Shown: piece after piece, positions 35,826 to 44,841 of the stretch | Position numbering within the stretch: position 1 is the first letter of the stretch | Layout of the letters: each line of letters starts with the position of its first letter | NCBI GenBank assembly: GCA_036782775.1 | Contig: DAIPYJ010000005.1 | Location: forward strand, 18,089 to 82,088 | DNA length: 64,000 nt | Direction: 5' to 3' | Source: CF-13 sp036782775 | GTDB lineage: Bacteria; Chloroflexota; Dormibacteria; CF-121 | Made by a program: the position numbers and the translations under genes | The notes under the pieces: generated by a model | Seen by the model: only the letters and a program-made list of their open reading frames with translations | Told to the model about the DNA's origin: nothing | Database searches by the model: none

Positions 35826-37987
35826 TTGCAACCCGTCGCGCGCAGCTCGCGGCCGTCGCGCTCAACGAAGAGGAATACGAGGCGATCGTCCAGCGGCTAG
35901 GCCGGGAACCGAACGAGCTCGAGCTCGGCATGTTCGGCGCGCTCTGGAGCGAACATTGCTCCTACAAGACATCGAAAGCCCTGCTGCGCCAGCTGCCGAC
36001 CGAAGGCCCGCATGTGCTCCAGGGCCCTGGTGAAAACGCGGGCGCGATCGACATCGGCGACGGGCTGGCCGTCGTCTTCAAGATCGAGTCGCATAACCAT
36101 CCATCGGCGATCGAGCCGTACCAGGGCGCGGCCACCGGGGTCGGCGGCATCCTCCGGGACGTCTTCGCCATGGGCGCGAGGCCGATCGCGATTCTCGACG
36201 CCTTGCGCTTCGGGCCGCTGGATCGCGGCCGCAACCGGCATCTCTTCTCGGGCGTGGTGGCCGGCATCGGCGGCTATGGCAACTGTTTCGGCTGCCCGAC
36301 GGTGGGTGGCGAGGTCTACTTCGATTCCGCTTATACGGACAACCCGATCGTGAACGCGATGTGTGTCGGGCTAGTCTCCCACGATCGTCTGCGGCGGGCC
36401 CGCGCCGACCGAGCCGGCGACGCCGTCCTGCTGGTGGGCGCCGACACGGGTCGGGATGGCATTCACGGTGCGACCTTTGCTTCGGTCGAGATGGACGAGC
36501 GCTCGGCAGAACGCCGGCCGGCCGTCCAGGTGGGCAATCCCTTCCTCGAAAAACTGCTCTGCGAGGCCTGCCTCGTCCTCAACGAGCTCGAGGGGGTGAC
36601 CGCGATCCAGGACCTGGGCGCCGCCGGTCTCACCAGCGCGGCCACTGAGCTGGCGCATCGCGGCCGGCGTGGCATCGACCTCGATGTCGACCGCGTGAGC
36701 CGGCGCGAAGCGGGAATGCGCGCCTACGAGGTCATGCTGTCCGAGTCGCAGGAGCGAATGCTGGTCGTGGTTCGTCCCGACGCGGAGGCGTCGGCCCGTC
36801 AGGTCTTCGACCACTTCGAGCTGCACGCCGATCGAGTCGGCACCATCACCGGCGCCGGTCGGATTCGAATCCGTGAGGCCGGCAACCTGGTGGCGGAACT
36901 GCCGCTCAAGGCGCTGGTCGACGGCGTGCCGCAACGTTCGCCGCTGGCCCGCTTCCCCGACCGTCCACCATCACCGAAGATGCCGTCGATCGCCGAGCCC
37001 GAGTCCATCCTGCTCGATCTGTTGGCAAGCCCGAACCTGCGCAGCCGGCGGTCGATTTATCGGACGTACGACCATCAGGTGCAGGACAACACGGTGATCG
37101 GTCCGGGATACGACGCAGCGCTGTTGCGAGTCCAGGGCACGAGCAAGGGGCTGGCGCTGACGACCGATGGCAATCCCTGGTACGTGGCTCTCGATCCATA
37201 TGAAGGGACGAAGGCCGCCGTGGCTGAGGCCGCCCGCAACATCGTCTGCACCGGCGCGCGACCGCTGGCTGTGACCAACTGCCTGAACTTCGGCAATCCC
37301 GACCGCCCGGCCATATTCGGCCAGCTGCAAGAGAGCGTTCGCGGCCTCGCCGACGCCTGCCGCGCTTTTGCTGTGCCGGTCGTCAGTGGAAACGTCAGCC
37401 TCTACAACGAGACGAGCGAGCGCAACATCCTGCCCACCCCGGTGATCGGCATGGTTGGCTTGCTCGATGACCTGGCGCTTCGCTGCCCCGCTGGATTCCA
37501 GGATGACGGCGATCTGATCTTCCTGCTCGGTGAAACCCGCGAGGAGCTGGCCGGAAGCCAGTATCTGAGGGTGCTCGGCGCACCGCTCGAGGGGCGTCCG
37601 CCTTCGGTGAGCCTCGAGATGGAGGCTCGTCTACAAACCGCTCTGCTCGATTCCATTGCCGGAAGCGTGCTACGCTCGGCCCACGATGTCTCGGACGGCG
37701 GGCTGCTCGTCGCGCTGGCGGAGTGCGCTCTCTTCTCGGGACGGGGGCTGCGCTGCCCCAATGCGGTGGGCGCGGTTAGTCGGGAGGCGTTCTACTTTGG
37801 CGAGTCGCAAGCGCGGGTGATCGTCAGCGTGTCGCCCCGGCGGGTGCCCGACCTGCAGCGGCTGATGATGCATCACCACCTTCCGATTCACGCCATGGGC
37901 GTCGTCGGCGGCGAGCAATTCCAGATCGGGACGGACGTCCGGGTATCGCTCGAGATCTTGCGCCAGGCATGGGAGACACCGTTTTGA
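35822..37987 (+). CDS. purL: FGAM synthase catalytic subunit PurL (small form)
   Basis: ATP-dependent amidation of FGAR to FGAM. 721 residues, the size of the small PurL that needs PurS and PurQ. ELGMFGALWSEHCSYKTSK contains the first catalytic His region, KIESHNHPSAIEPYQGAATGVGG the second, and FAMGARPIAILDALRFG and the C-terminal repeat (NPWYVALDPYEGTKAAVAEAA and ARPLAVTNCLNFGNP) reflect the internal duplication of the PurM-like fold. Its stop shares one base with the purF start (TGATG). Confidence 0.97.
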   Translation: MIATRRAQLAAVALNEEEYEAIVQRLGREPNELELGMFGALWSEHCSYKTSKALLRQLPTEGPHVLQGPGENAGAIDIGDGLAVVFKIESHNHPSAIEPYQGAATGVGGILRDVFAMGARPIAILDALRFGPLDRGRNRHLFSGVVAGIGGYGNCFGCPTVGGEVYFDSAYTDNPIVNAMCVGLVSHDRLRRARADRAGDAVLLVGADTGRDGIHGATFASVEMDERSAERRPAVQVGNPFLEKLLCEACLVLNELEGVTAIQDLGAAGLTSAATELAHRGRRGIDLDVDRVSRREAGMRAYEVMLSESQERMLVVVRPDAEASARQVFDHFELHADRVGTITGAGRIRIREAGNLVAELPLKALVDGVPQRSPLARFPDRPPSPKMPSIAEPESILLDLLASPNLRSRRSIYRTYDHQVQDNTVIGPGYDAALLRVQGTSKGLALTTDGNPWYVALDPYEGTKAAVAEAARNIVCTGARPLAVTNCLNFGNPDRPAIFGQLQESVRGLADACRAFAVPVVSGNVSLYNETSERNILPTPVIGMVGLLDDLALRCPAGFQDDGDLIFLLGETREELAGSQYLRVLGAPLEGRPPSVSLEMEARLQTALLDSIAGSVLRSAHDVSDGGLLVALAECALFSGRGLRCPNAVGAVSREAFYFGESQARVIVSVSPRRVPDLQRLMMHHHLPIHAMGVVGGEQFQIGTDVRVSLEILRQAWETPF

Positions 37988-39414
37988 TGCGCGACTGGCT
38001 GGGGGACGAGCGCATGAAAGAGGCCTGCGGGTTGTTCGGCATCGACGCGCCCGGCGAGGAAGTGGCCAACCTCACCTACTTCGGGCTCTACGCGCTGCAG
38101 CACCGGGGGCAGGAAAGCGCCGGCATCGCGACTAGTGACGGCCGCAGCCTGCGGATGCACAAGGACGTCGGACTGGTGGCGCAGGCGTTCGACCAGCCCG
38201 CGCTCGACCGGCTCAGCGGACACCTCGCATTGGGCCATACCCGCTACTCGACGACCGGTTCGAATCGTCTCGAGAATGCGCAGCCGATCGTGGTGGAGCA
38301 CCCACAGCTGGGCTCGCTGGCGATCGCGCACAACGGCAACCTCACCAACACCGAAGTGCTGCGGCGCGATCTCGAGCAGCATGGCGTGCGCTTCAAGACC
38401 TCGAGCGACACCGAGGTGATCGCCGAGCTGCTGGCGCGCACCGCGGGCGCTGACCTGTTGAGCGTGATGCGCCGGGCGCTGCCGCGGCTGCAGGGCGCGT
38501 ATTGCCTGCTCATCCTGAGCAAGGACCGGCTGGTCGGCGTTCGCGATCCATTTGGCATCCGCCCGCTCTGCCTTGGACGGCTGGGGGATAGCGGGCACAT
38601 CGTTGCCTCGGAGACCTGCGCGCTCGACACCGTCGGTGCCGAGTTCGTGCGCGAGATCGAACCCGGTGAAGCGGTCATGCTTGGCGTCGGTATGCCGGTC
38701 GCCGAGCCGCTGCTGCCTTCGGCTCGCAAGGCGATGTGCATGTTCGAGTTCATCTACTTCGCGCGGCCGGATTCGCAGCTGCAAGGCCAGTCGCTCTACG
38801 AGGCCCGGCGCAACATGGGCCGGGAGCTGGCGCGCGAGGCTCCAGCCGAGGGGGACATCGTGATCTCGCTTCCGGACTCGGGGACGCCGGCGGCGGTGGG
38901 CTTCGCTGAAGCCAGCGGCATCCCGTTCAGCGAGGGCCTGATCAAGAGCCGGTACATCACCCGCACCTTCATCCAGCCGAACCAGCGGCTGCGCAACGTC
39001 GGCATCAAGCTCAAGTTCAACCCGCTCCGCGAGATCCTGCGCGGCAAGCGCGTGGTGCTGGTCGACGACTCGATCGTGCGGGGCACCACCAGCCGCAAGA
39101 TCGTGGAAGAGCTCCGGCGCGCCGGCACCCGCGAGGTGCACATGCGGGTCAGCAGCCCGCCGATCCAATGGCCCTGCTTCATGGGGATCGACATCGCCAG
39201 CCGCTCGGAGCTGATCGCGTCGGGCCGAAGCGTCGACGAGGTCGAGCGCCTGATCGGCGCCGATTCCTTGAAATACCTGAGCAAAGCGGGACTCCTGCGC
39301 GCGGTCAAGAACACCAGCGGCTTCTGCATGGCGTGCTTCGACGGCGACTATCCGGTGCCGGTGCCGGTGCAGCTCGAGATGGACAAGCTGGCGCTCGAAC
39401 CGGTCGCCCGGTGA
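37987..39414 (+). CDS. purF: Amidophosphoribosyltransferase (iron-sulphur type)
   Basis: Committed step of purine synthesis: PRPP and glutamine give phosphoribosylamine. 475 residues from the ATG at 37987. CGLFGID begins the Ntn-hydrolase domain, so a 13-residue propeptide before Cys14 should be cleaved, as in Bacillus PurF. LQHRGQESAGIA and the PRPP loop VVLVDDSIVRGTTSRKI are present. Four cysteines fit the Bacillus-type [4Fe-4S] cluster: KAMCMFEFIYF, WPCFMGID and SGFCMACFDG. Feedback inhibition by nucleotides is known in the family. It overlaps purM by four bases (GTGA). Confidence 0.96.
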   Translation: MRDWLGDERMKEACGLFGIDAPGEEVANLTYFGLYALQHRGQESAGIATSDGRSLRMHKDVGLVAQAFDQPALDRLSGHLALGHTRYSTTGSNRLENAQPIVVEHPQLGSLAIAHNGNLTNTEVLRRDLEQHGVRFKTSSDTEVIAELLARTAGADLLSVMRRALPRLQGAYCLLILSKDRLVGVRDPFGIRPLCLGRLGDSGHIVASETCALDTVGAEFVREIEPGEAVMLGVGMPVAEPLLPSARKAMCMFEFIYFARPDSQLQGQSLYEARRNMGRELAREAPAEGDIVISLPDSGTPAAVGFAEASGIPFSEGLIKSRYITRTFIQPNQRLRNVGIKLKFNPLREILRGKRVVLVDDSIVRGTTSRKIVEELRRAGTREVHMRVSSPPIQWPCFMGIDIASRSELIASGRSVDEVERLIGADSLKYLSKAGLLRAVKNTSGFCMACFDGDYPVPVPVQLEMDKLALEPVAR

Positions 39415-40418
39415 CCACCTACCGGGACGCGGGCGTCGACATCGACGCCGGGAATCAGGCCGTGGACCTGATCAGGCCGCTGGCCGAGACGACGCAGGGC
39501 CCAGAAGTCCTGGCGGGGATTGGCCCCTTCAGCGGGCTCTTCGCGCTGGACACATCTCGCTTCCGCTCGCCGGTCTTGATCGCCAGCACGGATGGGGTCG
39601 GAACCAAAGTGCTGATCGCCGCCGGCGCCGGCAGGCATGCCCAGGTCGGCGCCGATCTCGTCAACCATTGCGTCAACGACATCCTGACCGCCGGCGCCGA
39701 ACCGCTCTTCTTTCTCGACTATGTCGCGACCGGCGTGCTCGAGCCGCGCATGGTGGCCGAGATCGTGTCCGGGATGGCGGACGCCTGCCGCCAGGTCAAC
39801 TGCGCGCTCCTCGGAGGCGAAACCGCCGAGATGCCCGGCCTGTACCAGGCGGGCACCTACGACGTCGCCGGCTTCATGGTCGGAGTCTCAGATCGCGAGT
39901 CGATCATCGATGGCACCGCGATCAAAGAGGGCGACGCCTTGCTGGCGCTGCCCTCGAGTGGGCTGCACACCAACGGTTACAGCCTGGCGCGCCGCGTCAT
40001 CCCGCGGCAGGCGCTGGCGCAGACGATGCCAGGCTCGGAGCAAACCGTGCTCGATGCCTTGCTCGCGCCCCATCGCCCCTACCTCGAACCGGTGCGACGG
40101 CTGCGCGAACAGGTCACCGTCAAGGGGTTGGCACACATCACCGGTGGCGGCATCGTCGGCAATCTGCCGCGCATCCTGCCGGTTGGACTCGGCGCTCGAA
40201 TCCAACGCGGCACCTGGCCCGAGCCGGCGATCTTCTCCTACCTGGCGCCGTTCGTTTCCGACGAGGAGCTCTGGCGCACCTTCAACATGGGCATCGGCAT
40301 GATCGTGATCGTCGACGAGCCGAGCGCGGAAACGGCACTCCGAACGCTGCCCGGTGAGATCTTCCTGGTCGGTGATGTCGTCGTCTCTGACCAGCGCCGC
40401 GTCCAAATCGTCGAGTGA
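39411..40418 (+). CDS. purM: AIR synthetase (phosphoribosylformylglycinamidine cyclo-ligase)
   Basis: Cyclises FGAM to AIR with ATP. 335 residues from the GTG at 39411, which overlaps the purF stop; the frame is open upstream within purF but that is a shadow. TYRDAGVDIDAGNQAVDLI is the family N-terminus. LIASTDGVGTKVLIA, DLVNHCVNDILTAGAEPLFFLDY, LLGGETAEMPGLYQAG and LHTNGYSLARRV are the ATP-binding and dimer motifs, and HITGGGIVGNLPRILP is near the C-terminus. Overlaps purN by four bases. Confidence 0.97.
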   Translation: MTTYRDAGVDIDAGNQAVDLIRPLAETTQGPEVLAGIGPFSGLFALDTSRFRSPVLIASTDGVGTKVLIAAGAGRHAQVGADLVNHCVNDILTAGAEPLFFLDYVATGVLEPRMVAEIVSGMADACRQVNCALLGGETAEMPGLYQAGTYDVAGFMVGVSDRESIIDGTAIKEGDALLALPSSGLHTNGYSLARRVIPRQALAQTMPGSEQTVLDALLAPHRPYLEPVRRLREQVTVKGLAHITGGGIVGNLPRILPVGLGARIQRGTWPEPAIFSYLAPFVSDEELWRTFNMGIGMIVIVDEPSAETALRTLPGEIFLVGDVVVSDQRRVQIVE

Positions 40419-41005
40419 GCCGGCTTCGGGTTGGCGTCCTCGTGTCCGGTAAGGGCACGAACCTGCAGGCGCTGATCCAGGCCTCAAAGGATCCGCTCTA
40501 TCCAGCGCGTGTCGTGCTGGTGTGCGCCAATCGTGAGTGCGCCGCGCTCGAGCTCGCGGCCAAGGCGGGCGTCAGCCGGCGCCTGTTTCGTCTCGCCGAC
40601 TTCCCGGACCGGAGGGAGCGAGACCTGGCGATGGCCCAGATGCTCCGCCAGCACGATGCCGAGCTGATCGTCTGCGCTGGATACGATGCCATCCTGGACC
40701 CGGCCTTCATCCGGCGCTTCGCCGGCCGCATCATCAATCTCCATCCCTCGTTGCTGCCGCAGTTCGCCGGGACGATGGACGCGATCGAAATGGCGCTCGA
40801 AGCCGGCGTGACGGAAACCGGATGCACGGTGCACGTCGTGACCAAGGACGTCGACCAGGGACCGATCCTCGAGCAGCGGCGGGTCGAAGTTCGCCCCGAT
40901 GACACCGTCGAGACGCTGCGGAACCGGATCCAGGCCGAGGAGCATGTTCTCCTGCCGCAGGTGGTTCGAAGGCTGGCCGGCCAGCCGTTGCCGATCCCCG
41001 TGTGA
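40415..41005 (+). CDS. purN: GAR transformylase (formyltetrahydrofolate-dependent)
   Basis: Transfers a formyl group from 10-formyl-THF to GAR. 196 residues from a GTG. VGVLVSGKGTNLQALIQ is the phosphate-binding N-terminus, and RIINLHPSLLPQFAG contains the catalytic Asn/His pair; the catalytic Asp sits in KDVDQGPILEQ. The stretch IVCAGYDAILDPAFIRRF diverges a little from the usual IVLAGFMRILSPEF. It overlaps both purM and purH by four bases. Confidence 0.94.
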   Translation: MSRLRVGVLVSGKGTNLQALIQASKDPLYPARVVLVCANRECAALELAAKAGVSRRLFRLADFPDRRERDLAMAQMLRQHDAELIVCAGYDAILDPAFIRRFAGRIINLHPSLLPQFAGTMDAIEMALEAGVTETGCTVHVVTKDVDQGPILEQRRVEVRPDDTVETLRNRIQAEEHVLLPQVVRRLAGQPLPIPV

Positions 41006-42519
41006 ACGCCCTGCTGAGCGTTTCCGACAAGCGCGGCCTGGTCGACTTCGCGCGTGGGCTGGACCAACTCGGCGTCACGCTGTACGCGACCGGTGGAACC
41101 GAGCGCGCCTTGCGCGAGGCAGACGTCCGCGTCCACCCGCTGGCCGAGCTGACCGGCTTTGCTGAGCTGCTCGACGGTCGAGTAAAGACGCTTCATCCAA
41201 GCGTCCACGCCGGCATCCTGGCGCGCCGGGATGAGCCTCGGCATCTGCAGGAGCTCGCCGATCGTGACATGAAGCTGATCGACCTCGTTGCCGTCAACCT
41301 CTATCCCTTCGTTCAAACCGTCGCGGCTGGAGCTGGCCACGCCGAGACGATTGAGTCGATCGACATCGGGGGCGTCACGTTACTGCGGGCGGCCGCCAAG
41401 AATCACGATCACGTTCTGCCGGTGGTGCGGCCGAGCGATTACCCGGCTGTCCTCGAGGCCTTGAAGAATCCCGCGGGCGTTCCGGCGGCCATGCGGCGAC
41501 ACCTGGCCGCGATCGCGTTCGCGCATACCGCCGCATACGACGCAGCGATCGGGCATCATCTCGCCGATTCGATGGCGGCTGCGACCATGCCCGACGACTA
41601 CGCGCTCGGCGGTCACAAGCTGCGCGATCTTCGCTACGGCGAGAATCCGCACCAGGCGGCCGCCCTCTATGGCACCGTCGGTGGCGGCGGCATCGCGGGC
41701 GCCAGGCAGTATCAGGGCCTCGACCTGTCTTACAACAATCTGCTCGATGCACAGTCCGCATGGTCATTGGTCGGTGACCTATCCGAGCCTGCCGTCGCCA
41801 TCATCAAGCACGCCAATCCCTGTGGCGCTGCGGTCGCGGATGAGATCGGCGAGGCCTTTGCCCGCGCCCTCGACTGCGACCGGCGCTCGGCCTTCGGTGG
41901 CATCGTCGCCCTCAATCGACCGGTCAACGACGTATCGGCACGGGCCATCGTCGAGCCCTTTTTCGAAGTGGTGGTTGCGCCATCGTTCGATCAAAGCGCC
42001 GTGGATGTATTCACCAAGCGTCCGAAGCTGCGCGTGCTCCAACCGGGAGATGGCGGCTGGGATCCGCCCCTCGAGGTGCGAGCCATCACGGGCGGTTTTC
42101 TATTGCAGACGCCCGATGTCGGCGGGTCGCTCGACCAGGCGCGCGTTGTTACCGGTGCCAGCCCCGATGAGGCGACCTGGCGGGATTTGAAGTTCGCCTG
42201 GACGGTGGTCAAGCACGTGCGCTCGAATGCGATCGTGCTGGCGGAACGGCAGGCGGCGATCGGGATTGGTGCCGGACAGATGAGCCGGGTCGAAGCGGTG
42301 GAGCTGGCGATCCGTCGCGCCGGATCGAAGGCCAGTGGCAGCGTGCTCGCCAGCGACGGCTTCTTTCCCTATCCAGACAGCGTCGAAGTCGCGGTTCGTG
42401 CCGGCATCCACGCCATCATCCAACCGGGCGGCTCGGTGAAGGACAGCGAGGCCATTGCCGCGGCTGATGCCGCCGGCATCGCGATGGTGCTGACGGGCCA
42501 GCGCCATTTCAGACATTAG
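41002..42519 (+). CDS. purH: Bifunctional AICAR transformylase/IMP cyclohydrolase
   Basis: Final two steps to IMP. 505 residues. The N-terminal IMP cyclohydrolase domain shows LLSVSDKRGLVDFA, LYATGGTERALRE, GRVKTLHPSVHAGIL and DIGGVTLLRAAAKNHD; the C-terminal transformylase shows LRYGENPHQAAALYG, AIIKHANPCGAAVAD, AFGGIVALNRPV and the ending GSVKDSEAIAAADAAGIAMVLTGQRHF. The start is a GTG overlapping purN. It is the last gene of the nine-gene purine operon. Confidence 0.97.
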   Translation: MNALLSVSDKRGLVDFARGLDQLGVTLYATGGTERALREADVRVHPLAELTGFAELLDGRVKTLHPSVHAGILARRDEPRHLQELADRDMKLIDLVAVNLYPFVQTVAAGAGHAETIESIDIGGVTLLRAAAKNHDHVLPVVRPSDYPAVLEALKNPAGVPAAMRRHLAAIAFAHTAAYDAAIGHHLADSMAAATMPDDYALGGHKLRDLRYGENPHQAAALYGTVGGGGIAGARQYQGLDLSYNNLLDAQSAWSLVGDLSEPAVAIIKHANPCGAAVADEIGEAFARALDCDRRSAFGGIVALNRPVNDVSARAIVEPFFEVVVAPSFDQSAVDVFTKRPKLRVLQPGDGGWDPPLEVRAITGGFLLQTPDVGGSLDQARVVTGASPDEATWRDLKFAWTVVKHVRSNAIVLAERQAAIGIGAGQMSRVEAVELAIRRAGSKASGSVLASDGFFPYPDSVEVAVRAGIHAIIQPGGSVKDSEAIAAADAAGIAMVLTGQRHFRH

Positions 42520-42567
42520 CCAGCGCTGGACAGCCGGCTGCGTTCATGCTGATATGGAGCTGAATCC

Positions 42568-42729
42568 GTGAAGGCTTCCTGGTTTAGTACTGGCCGAATC
42601 CCTGTCACCAATCCATTCATCGTTGATGGGAAACCGCGCCGGGGCACATGGTTGGCGCTCCTTGTAGCGGTGGTGATCCTCGCCATGCTGATGATTGCCC
42701 CGCTCTTGATCCACGTCCAATTGCAGTAA
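42568..42729 (+). CDS. Small single-span membrane peptide upstream of FMN riboswitch
   Basis: A 53-residue frame from GTG 42568 with GGAG about eight bases upstream. The first half is polar (SWFSTGRIPVTNPFIVDG, then KPRRG), and the second is one hydrophobic helix (LALLVAVVILAMLMIAPLLI) ending HVQLQ. It resembles no recognised family. Position between purH and the FMN riboswitch means it is transcribed with the purine operon or from its own promoter. The call rests on the ribosome-binding site, the basic-to-hydrophobic pattern and the lack of a competing frame. Confidence 0.5.
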   Translation: MKASWFSTGRIPVTNPFIVDGKPRRGTWLALLVAVVILAMLMIAPLLIHVQLQ

Positions 42730-42738
42730 GCTAGAAGC

Positions 42739-42863
42739 GGTCTTCGGGGCAGGGGTGAGAATCCCCGATCGGCGGTATAGCCCGCGAGCGCCTTACGGCG
42801 CATGACCCGGTGAAGGCGAATGCCCATTCCGGGGCCGACCGTACAGTCGGGATGAAAGAAGGC
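42739..42863 (+). ncRNA. FMN riboswitch (RFN element)
   Basis: The aptamer core is nearly consensus: TTCGGGGCAGGGGTGAGAAT, CCCCGATCGGCGGTATAGCC, CGCGAGCGCC, GACCCGGTGAA, TTCCGGGGCCGACCGTACAG and TCGGGATGAAAGAAG occur in the right order. The closing helix P1 can form between GGTCTTC (42739-42745) and GAAGGCC (42857-42863) with one mismatch. It precedes the EamA transporter start by about 50 bases. Confidence 0.96.
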
Positions 42864-42867
42864 CCTC

Positions 42868-42889
42868 GGGCGTGGCTCCAGCCTCGCCC
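42868..42889 (+). promoter_or_regulatory. Hairpin in riboswitch expression platform
   Basis: GGGCG-T-GGC, TCCA-like loop, GCC-T-CGCCC folds into a stem directly after the aptamer. No T tract follows, so it is more likely part of a translational switch than a terminator. Confidence 0.45.
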
Positions 42890-42914
42890 AGCTGCCCCGC
42901 CGGCCCTCAAGAGA

Positions 42915-43925
42915 ATGAAACGACAGCCGGCGATTCCGATCAGCGAGTCCGCAGCCTCTCCTGAGGCGCCCTCGCGCAGCCTGATCGACCGGTTTTCAGT
43001 CGTGCTGGTGGCGATCGCCGCGGCGATGTGGGCGTCCGACACCTATTTCCGAGCCCAGCTCATCGGCCATCTGACCGCGTCGCAAATTGTGGTTATCGAG
43101 GACGCGCTGATCACCGTGTTCCTGCTGGTCTTCCTGGTCCGCGGAATTCCGGAGATGCGCCGCCTGCAATGGCGACAGTGGCTGGCGGTTGGCTTGATTG
43201 GGTTGGGTCCTCAGGCGATCGCGACGATCCTCTTTACGAAGTCGTTCTCCTACAGGCATTTCGCCGAGACGTTCGTCCTCCAGCAGACTCAGCCATTGAT
43301 TGCGATCGCGCTTGCCTGGGTCATCCTCGGCGAGCGCCGTCGGCGATGGTTCTGGCCGGCTGCCGCGCTCGCGATCGCCGGCGTCTACATGGTGGTCTTC
43401 GCGCAGGACCTCGGGGCGCCGTTCTCCGATCTGCAGCACGGTCGGCTGGAAGCTGGGCTCTTCGCGCTTGGCGCTGCAGCGTTGTGGGCCAGCGGCACGG
43501 TTCTTGGCCGGTTTGTTCTTGGCACATTGAGTTTTCCAACCACGACCGCACTGCGTTTCACGGTGGCGCTGCCGATCCTCGTAGTGATCGTGCTCTTTCA
43601 GAACGGCGTGGCCGGCTTCAGTCACTACCAGGCAGCCGATATCTGGCCATTCCTCGGCATCGCACTGATCCCCGGGCTGCTTGCGTTGCTCCTGTATTAC
43701 CGCGCCCTGGCCAGCACCCCTGCGACCCTGGCGACGATTGCCGAGCTGGCCTATCCGGTGACAGCCACCTTCGTCGCCTCGGCGCCGCCGCCCTACGGCT
43801 TCAATCAGCCGCTTTACCTTCCCCAGTTCCTCGGAACGCTGCTGCTGATCGTCGTCATCCTGATCCTCAACTACACCAAGGAACGGACGCCGCCGGTCGT
43901 CGTCGCCAGCGAAGAAGCGGCATAG
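42915..43925 (+). CDS. EamA/DMT-family transporter, candidate riboflavin permease
   Basis: A 336-residue membrane protein from the ATG at 42915 with about ten hydrophobic segments in two EamA-like halves: VVLVAIAAAMWASDTYFRAQ, then FAETFVLQQTQPLIAIALAWVILGERRRRWFWPAAALAIAGVYMV split over the first repeat, and FALGAAALWASGTVLGRFVL with TLATIAELAYPVTATFVAS in the second. DMT proteins carry many small molecules. Because the gene is directly under an FMN riboswitch, riboflavin or a precursor is the best guess, as for the DMT-type transporters RibN and ImpX in other bacteria. The frame upstream of 42915 is part of the riboswitch RNA. Confidence 0.82.
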   Translation: MKRQPAIPISESAASPEAPSRSLIDRFSVVLVAIAAAMWASDTYFRAQLIGHLTASQIVVIEDALITVFLLVFLVRGIPEMRRLQWRQWLAVGLIGLGPQAIATILFTKSFSYRHFAETFVLQQTQPLIAIALAWVILGERRRRWFWPAAALAIAGVYMVVFAQDLGAPFSDLQHGRLEAGLFALGAAALWASGTVLGRFVLGTLSFPTTTALRFTVALPILVVIVLFQNGVAGFSHYQAADIWPFLGIALIPGLLALLLYYRALASTPATLATIAELAYPVTATFVASAPPPYGFNQPLYLPQFLGTLLLIVVILILNYTKERTPPVVVASEEAA

Positions 43926-43953
43926 CAAGGCAGCGGTCCGGCATCATGAGTTG

Positions 43954-44805
43954 ATGCCGGTAGGCGTTGCGCTCGACCCGGATCAGGGACTGAGCCCGGA
44001 GGACGAGCTGCGGCTGATGCGCCTTGCGGCTGAGCTCGGTTACGCCTCTGCGTGGACCAACAGCGGTCCGGATCAAGCGGCCTTCGACCGTTGCTTTCGG
44101 TGGTACGAGGTGAGCGGGCTGCCCACCGGGATCTCAGCGGTCCCGGCGAACGGACAGCCACCGGACTTCTACGCCGCGCAGGCTCGACGGCTATTTGACT
44201 CGACCGGAGGCAAATTCACACTGGTGGTCGGCAGTGGGACCTGGTCGCGAGCGGCGGCGCGCATGCGCGAGTACCTGCCGCAGGTTCGCAGCCGGTTGGC
44301 CGATGGCCAGCCGCTGTATGCCGCTGCCCTTGGGCCCTTGATGCTGCAGGTGGCCGGCGAGCTTGCCGATGGCGTCTCGCTGAACTGGTGCACGCCAGAG
44401 CAGATCAGGTCGTCTCGCGAGCAGATTACGGCAGCCGCGGCTTCCGCTCGACGTCCCACGCCCCGAATCGTTCAATACGTTCGCACCGCGGTCGACCCGG
44501 ACGCGTCCCTCGCCGAGCGGACGGTCGCAAATTCTGCTGCCCGTTACCTGCGGTTCCCTGCGTATCGGCGGCATTTCGAGCGGATGGGCGTTGCCGAGCA
44601 ACTCGAGCAAGCGCAAACGATGTCCGCCGGCGCGATGCCCGTTGCCAATCGGATCGGCGCTGCCGGGAGACCGGGCGAAGCCCGCGCCGCGTTCGACCGG
44701 CAAGCCGCCGGCCTTGACTTGCCAATCGTTCGCGTTCTGGTGACGAAGGCCGGGCACTTCGCCTCCGCTCGTCGCGTCCTCGAGGAATGTAAGCCCGTTC
44801 CATAA
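43954..44805 (+). CDS. LLM-class (luciferase-like) flavin/F420-dependent oxidoreductase
   Basis: A 283-residue protein of the bacterial luciferase-like fold. VGVALDPDQGLSPEDELRLM, AAELGYASAWTNSGPDQAAF, the FTLVVGSGTWSR strand and YAAALGPLMLQVAGELADGVSLNWCTPEQI are typical of LLM enzymes and their F420-binding relatives. The substrate and cofactor are not determined. ATG at 43954 follows the transporter stop by 28 bases (a TTG three bases earlier is an alternative), so the gene is probably on the same FMN-riboswitch-controlled transcript, which fits a flavin user. Confidence 0.78.
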   Translation: MPVGVALDPDQGLSPEDELRLMRLAAELGYASAWTNSGPDQAAFDRCFRWYEVSGLPTGISAVPANGQPPDFYAAQARRLFDSTGGKFTLVVGSGTWSRAAARMREYLPQVRSRLADGQPLYAAALGPLMLQVAGELADGVSLNWCTPEQIRSSREQITAAAASARRPTPRIVQYVRTAVDPDASLAERTVANSAARYLRFPAYRRHFERMGVAEQLEQAQTMSAGAMPVANRIGAAGRPGEARAAFDRQAAGLDLPIVRVLVTKAGHFASARRVLEECKPVP

Positions 44806-44841
44806 ACGCCTCGTTTTTCCACAAGCCTGTGGAGCGATGCA

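Noticed and set aside
36855..36875. GATTCGAATCC, reminiscent of a tRNA T-arm
   Set aside because: Lies in the purL coding frame, with no acceptor, D or anticodon stems around it.
39168..40418. Apparent PurF-PurM fusion in one open frame
   Set aside because: The part before 39411 is a shadow frame inside purF; the purM-like protein starts at the GTG overlapping the purF stop.
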